Shown here one piece after another: positions 63,933 through 64,000 of a stretch of DNA of 64,000 nucleotides. Position numbers and translations under genes: made by a program. Below the pieces are notes generated by a model that was not told the DNA's origin, searched no databases, and worked only from the letters and a program-made list of their open reading frames with translations. The stretch's first letter is position 1. Every line of letters begins with the position of its first letter. The stretch is from positions 1,178,501-1,242,500 of the forward strand of contig CAJINV010000018.1 in assembly GCA_905178155.1 (NCBI GenBank), given 5' to 3'. This DNA comes from Amoebophrya sp. A120. Lineage: Eukaryota; Sar; Dinophyceae; Syndiniales; Amoebophryaceae.

Positions 63933-64000
63933 CTATCTAGTGGAAACACGAAACGCAGCAGCCGGAAAGAAAACAGCACAGCCACGCGCCGCGACGTGGC

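Noticed and set aside
1..64000. tRNA and rRNA genes
   Set aside because: No cloverleaf or conserved rRNA core sequence was recognised on either strand by eye; short ones could be missed.

Overview
The window is nuclear DNA from a protist, most likely a syndinian dinoflagellate parasite of the Amoebophrya type. The reasons are: genes broken by many short terminal-inverted-repeat (TIR) introns that split conserved proteins and do not need GT-AG ends; a long run of genes on one strand; short TTTAGGG-like tracts; and a flagellar gene (DRC7) beside ordinary eukaryotic housekeeping genes. The genus rests on this style, because published Amoebophrya genomes are known for such 'introner' elements. 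I could not run a search.

Layout. 1-358 is a palindromic satellite. 601-9303 (-) is DRC7, a dynein regulatory complex (nexin link) subunit, whose 3' end is cut or lost near the window edge. 10746-14690 (-) encodes a single-pass membrane protein and 14792-16029 (-) a secreted or anchored protein. 17409-19130 (-) is a dual-specificity phosphatase that ends in a telomere-like tract beside a 62-bp perfect palindrome. 19733-20705 (-) is a small putative mitochondrial membrane protein. 21546-22391 (-) is an intronless 3'-5' exonuclease with a KH domain. 23586-32432 (-) is a complete coatomer alpha gene (COPA). 33624-35937 (-) encodes an unknown protein. 36675-38479 (-) is a candidate Spc24 kinetochore protein. 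38.5-45 kb is gene-poor and rich in repeats. 45009-46863 (-) encodes a tail-anchored protein, 47214-47660 (-) a ubiquitin-like fragment, 48711-52935 (-) fructose-1,6-bisphosphatase and 53853-59199 (-) a Prp38-family splicing factor with a Q/M-rich exon just upstream. 60.4-62.3 kb is GC-rich and then repetitive. 62350 to the end (+) is the start of an LTR retrotransposon with a Gag gene.

The main signal is the introner invasion. I count 63 copies in at least 11 TIR families (A-K here): A 30, B 7, C 5, D 5, F 4, E 3, G 3, H 2, I 2, J 1, K 1. Almost all lie inside minus-strand genes. Each typically starts TATC/TATG and ends GATA/CATA and is flanked by a 4-7 bp direct repeat. Removing the element plus one repeat copy rebuilds the frame of recognisable proteins (COPA, FBPase, DRC7, Prp38, DSP). 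At several copies no position within the repeat gives GT-AG. Ordinary GT-AG introns occur in the same genes, and some contain introners. Family A copies lie in both orientations relative to the gene. Two introners carry further insertions.
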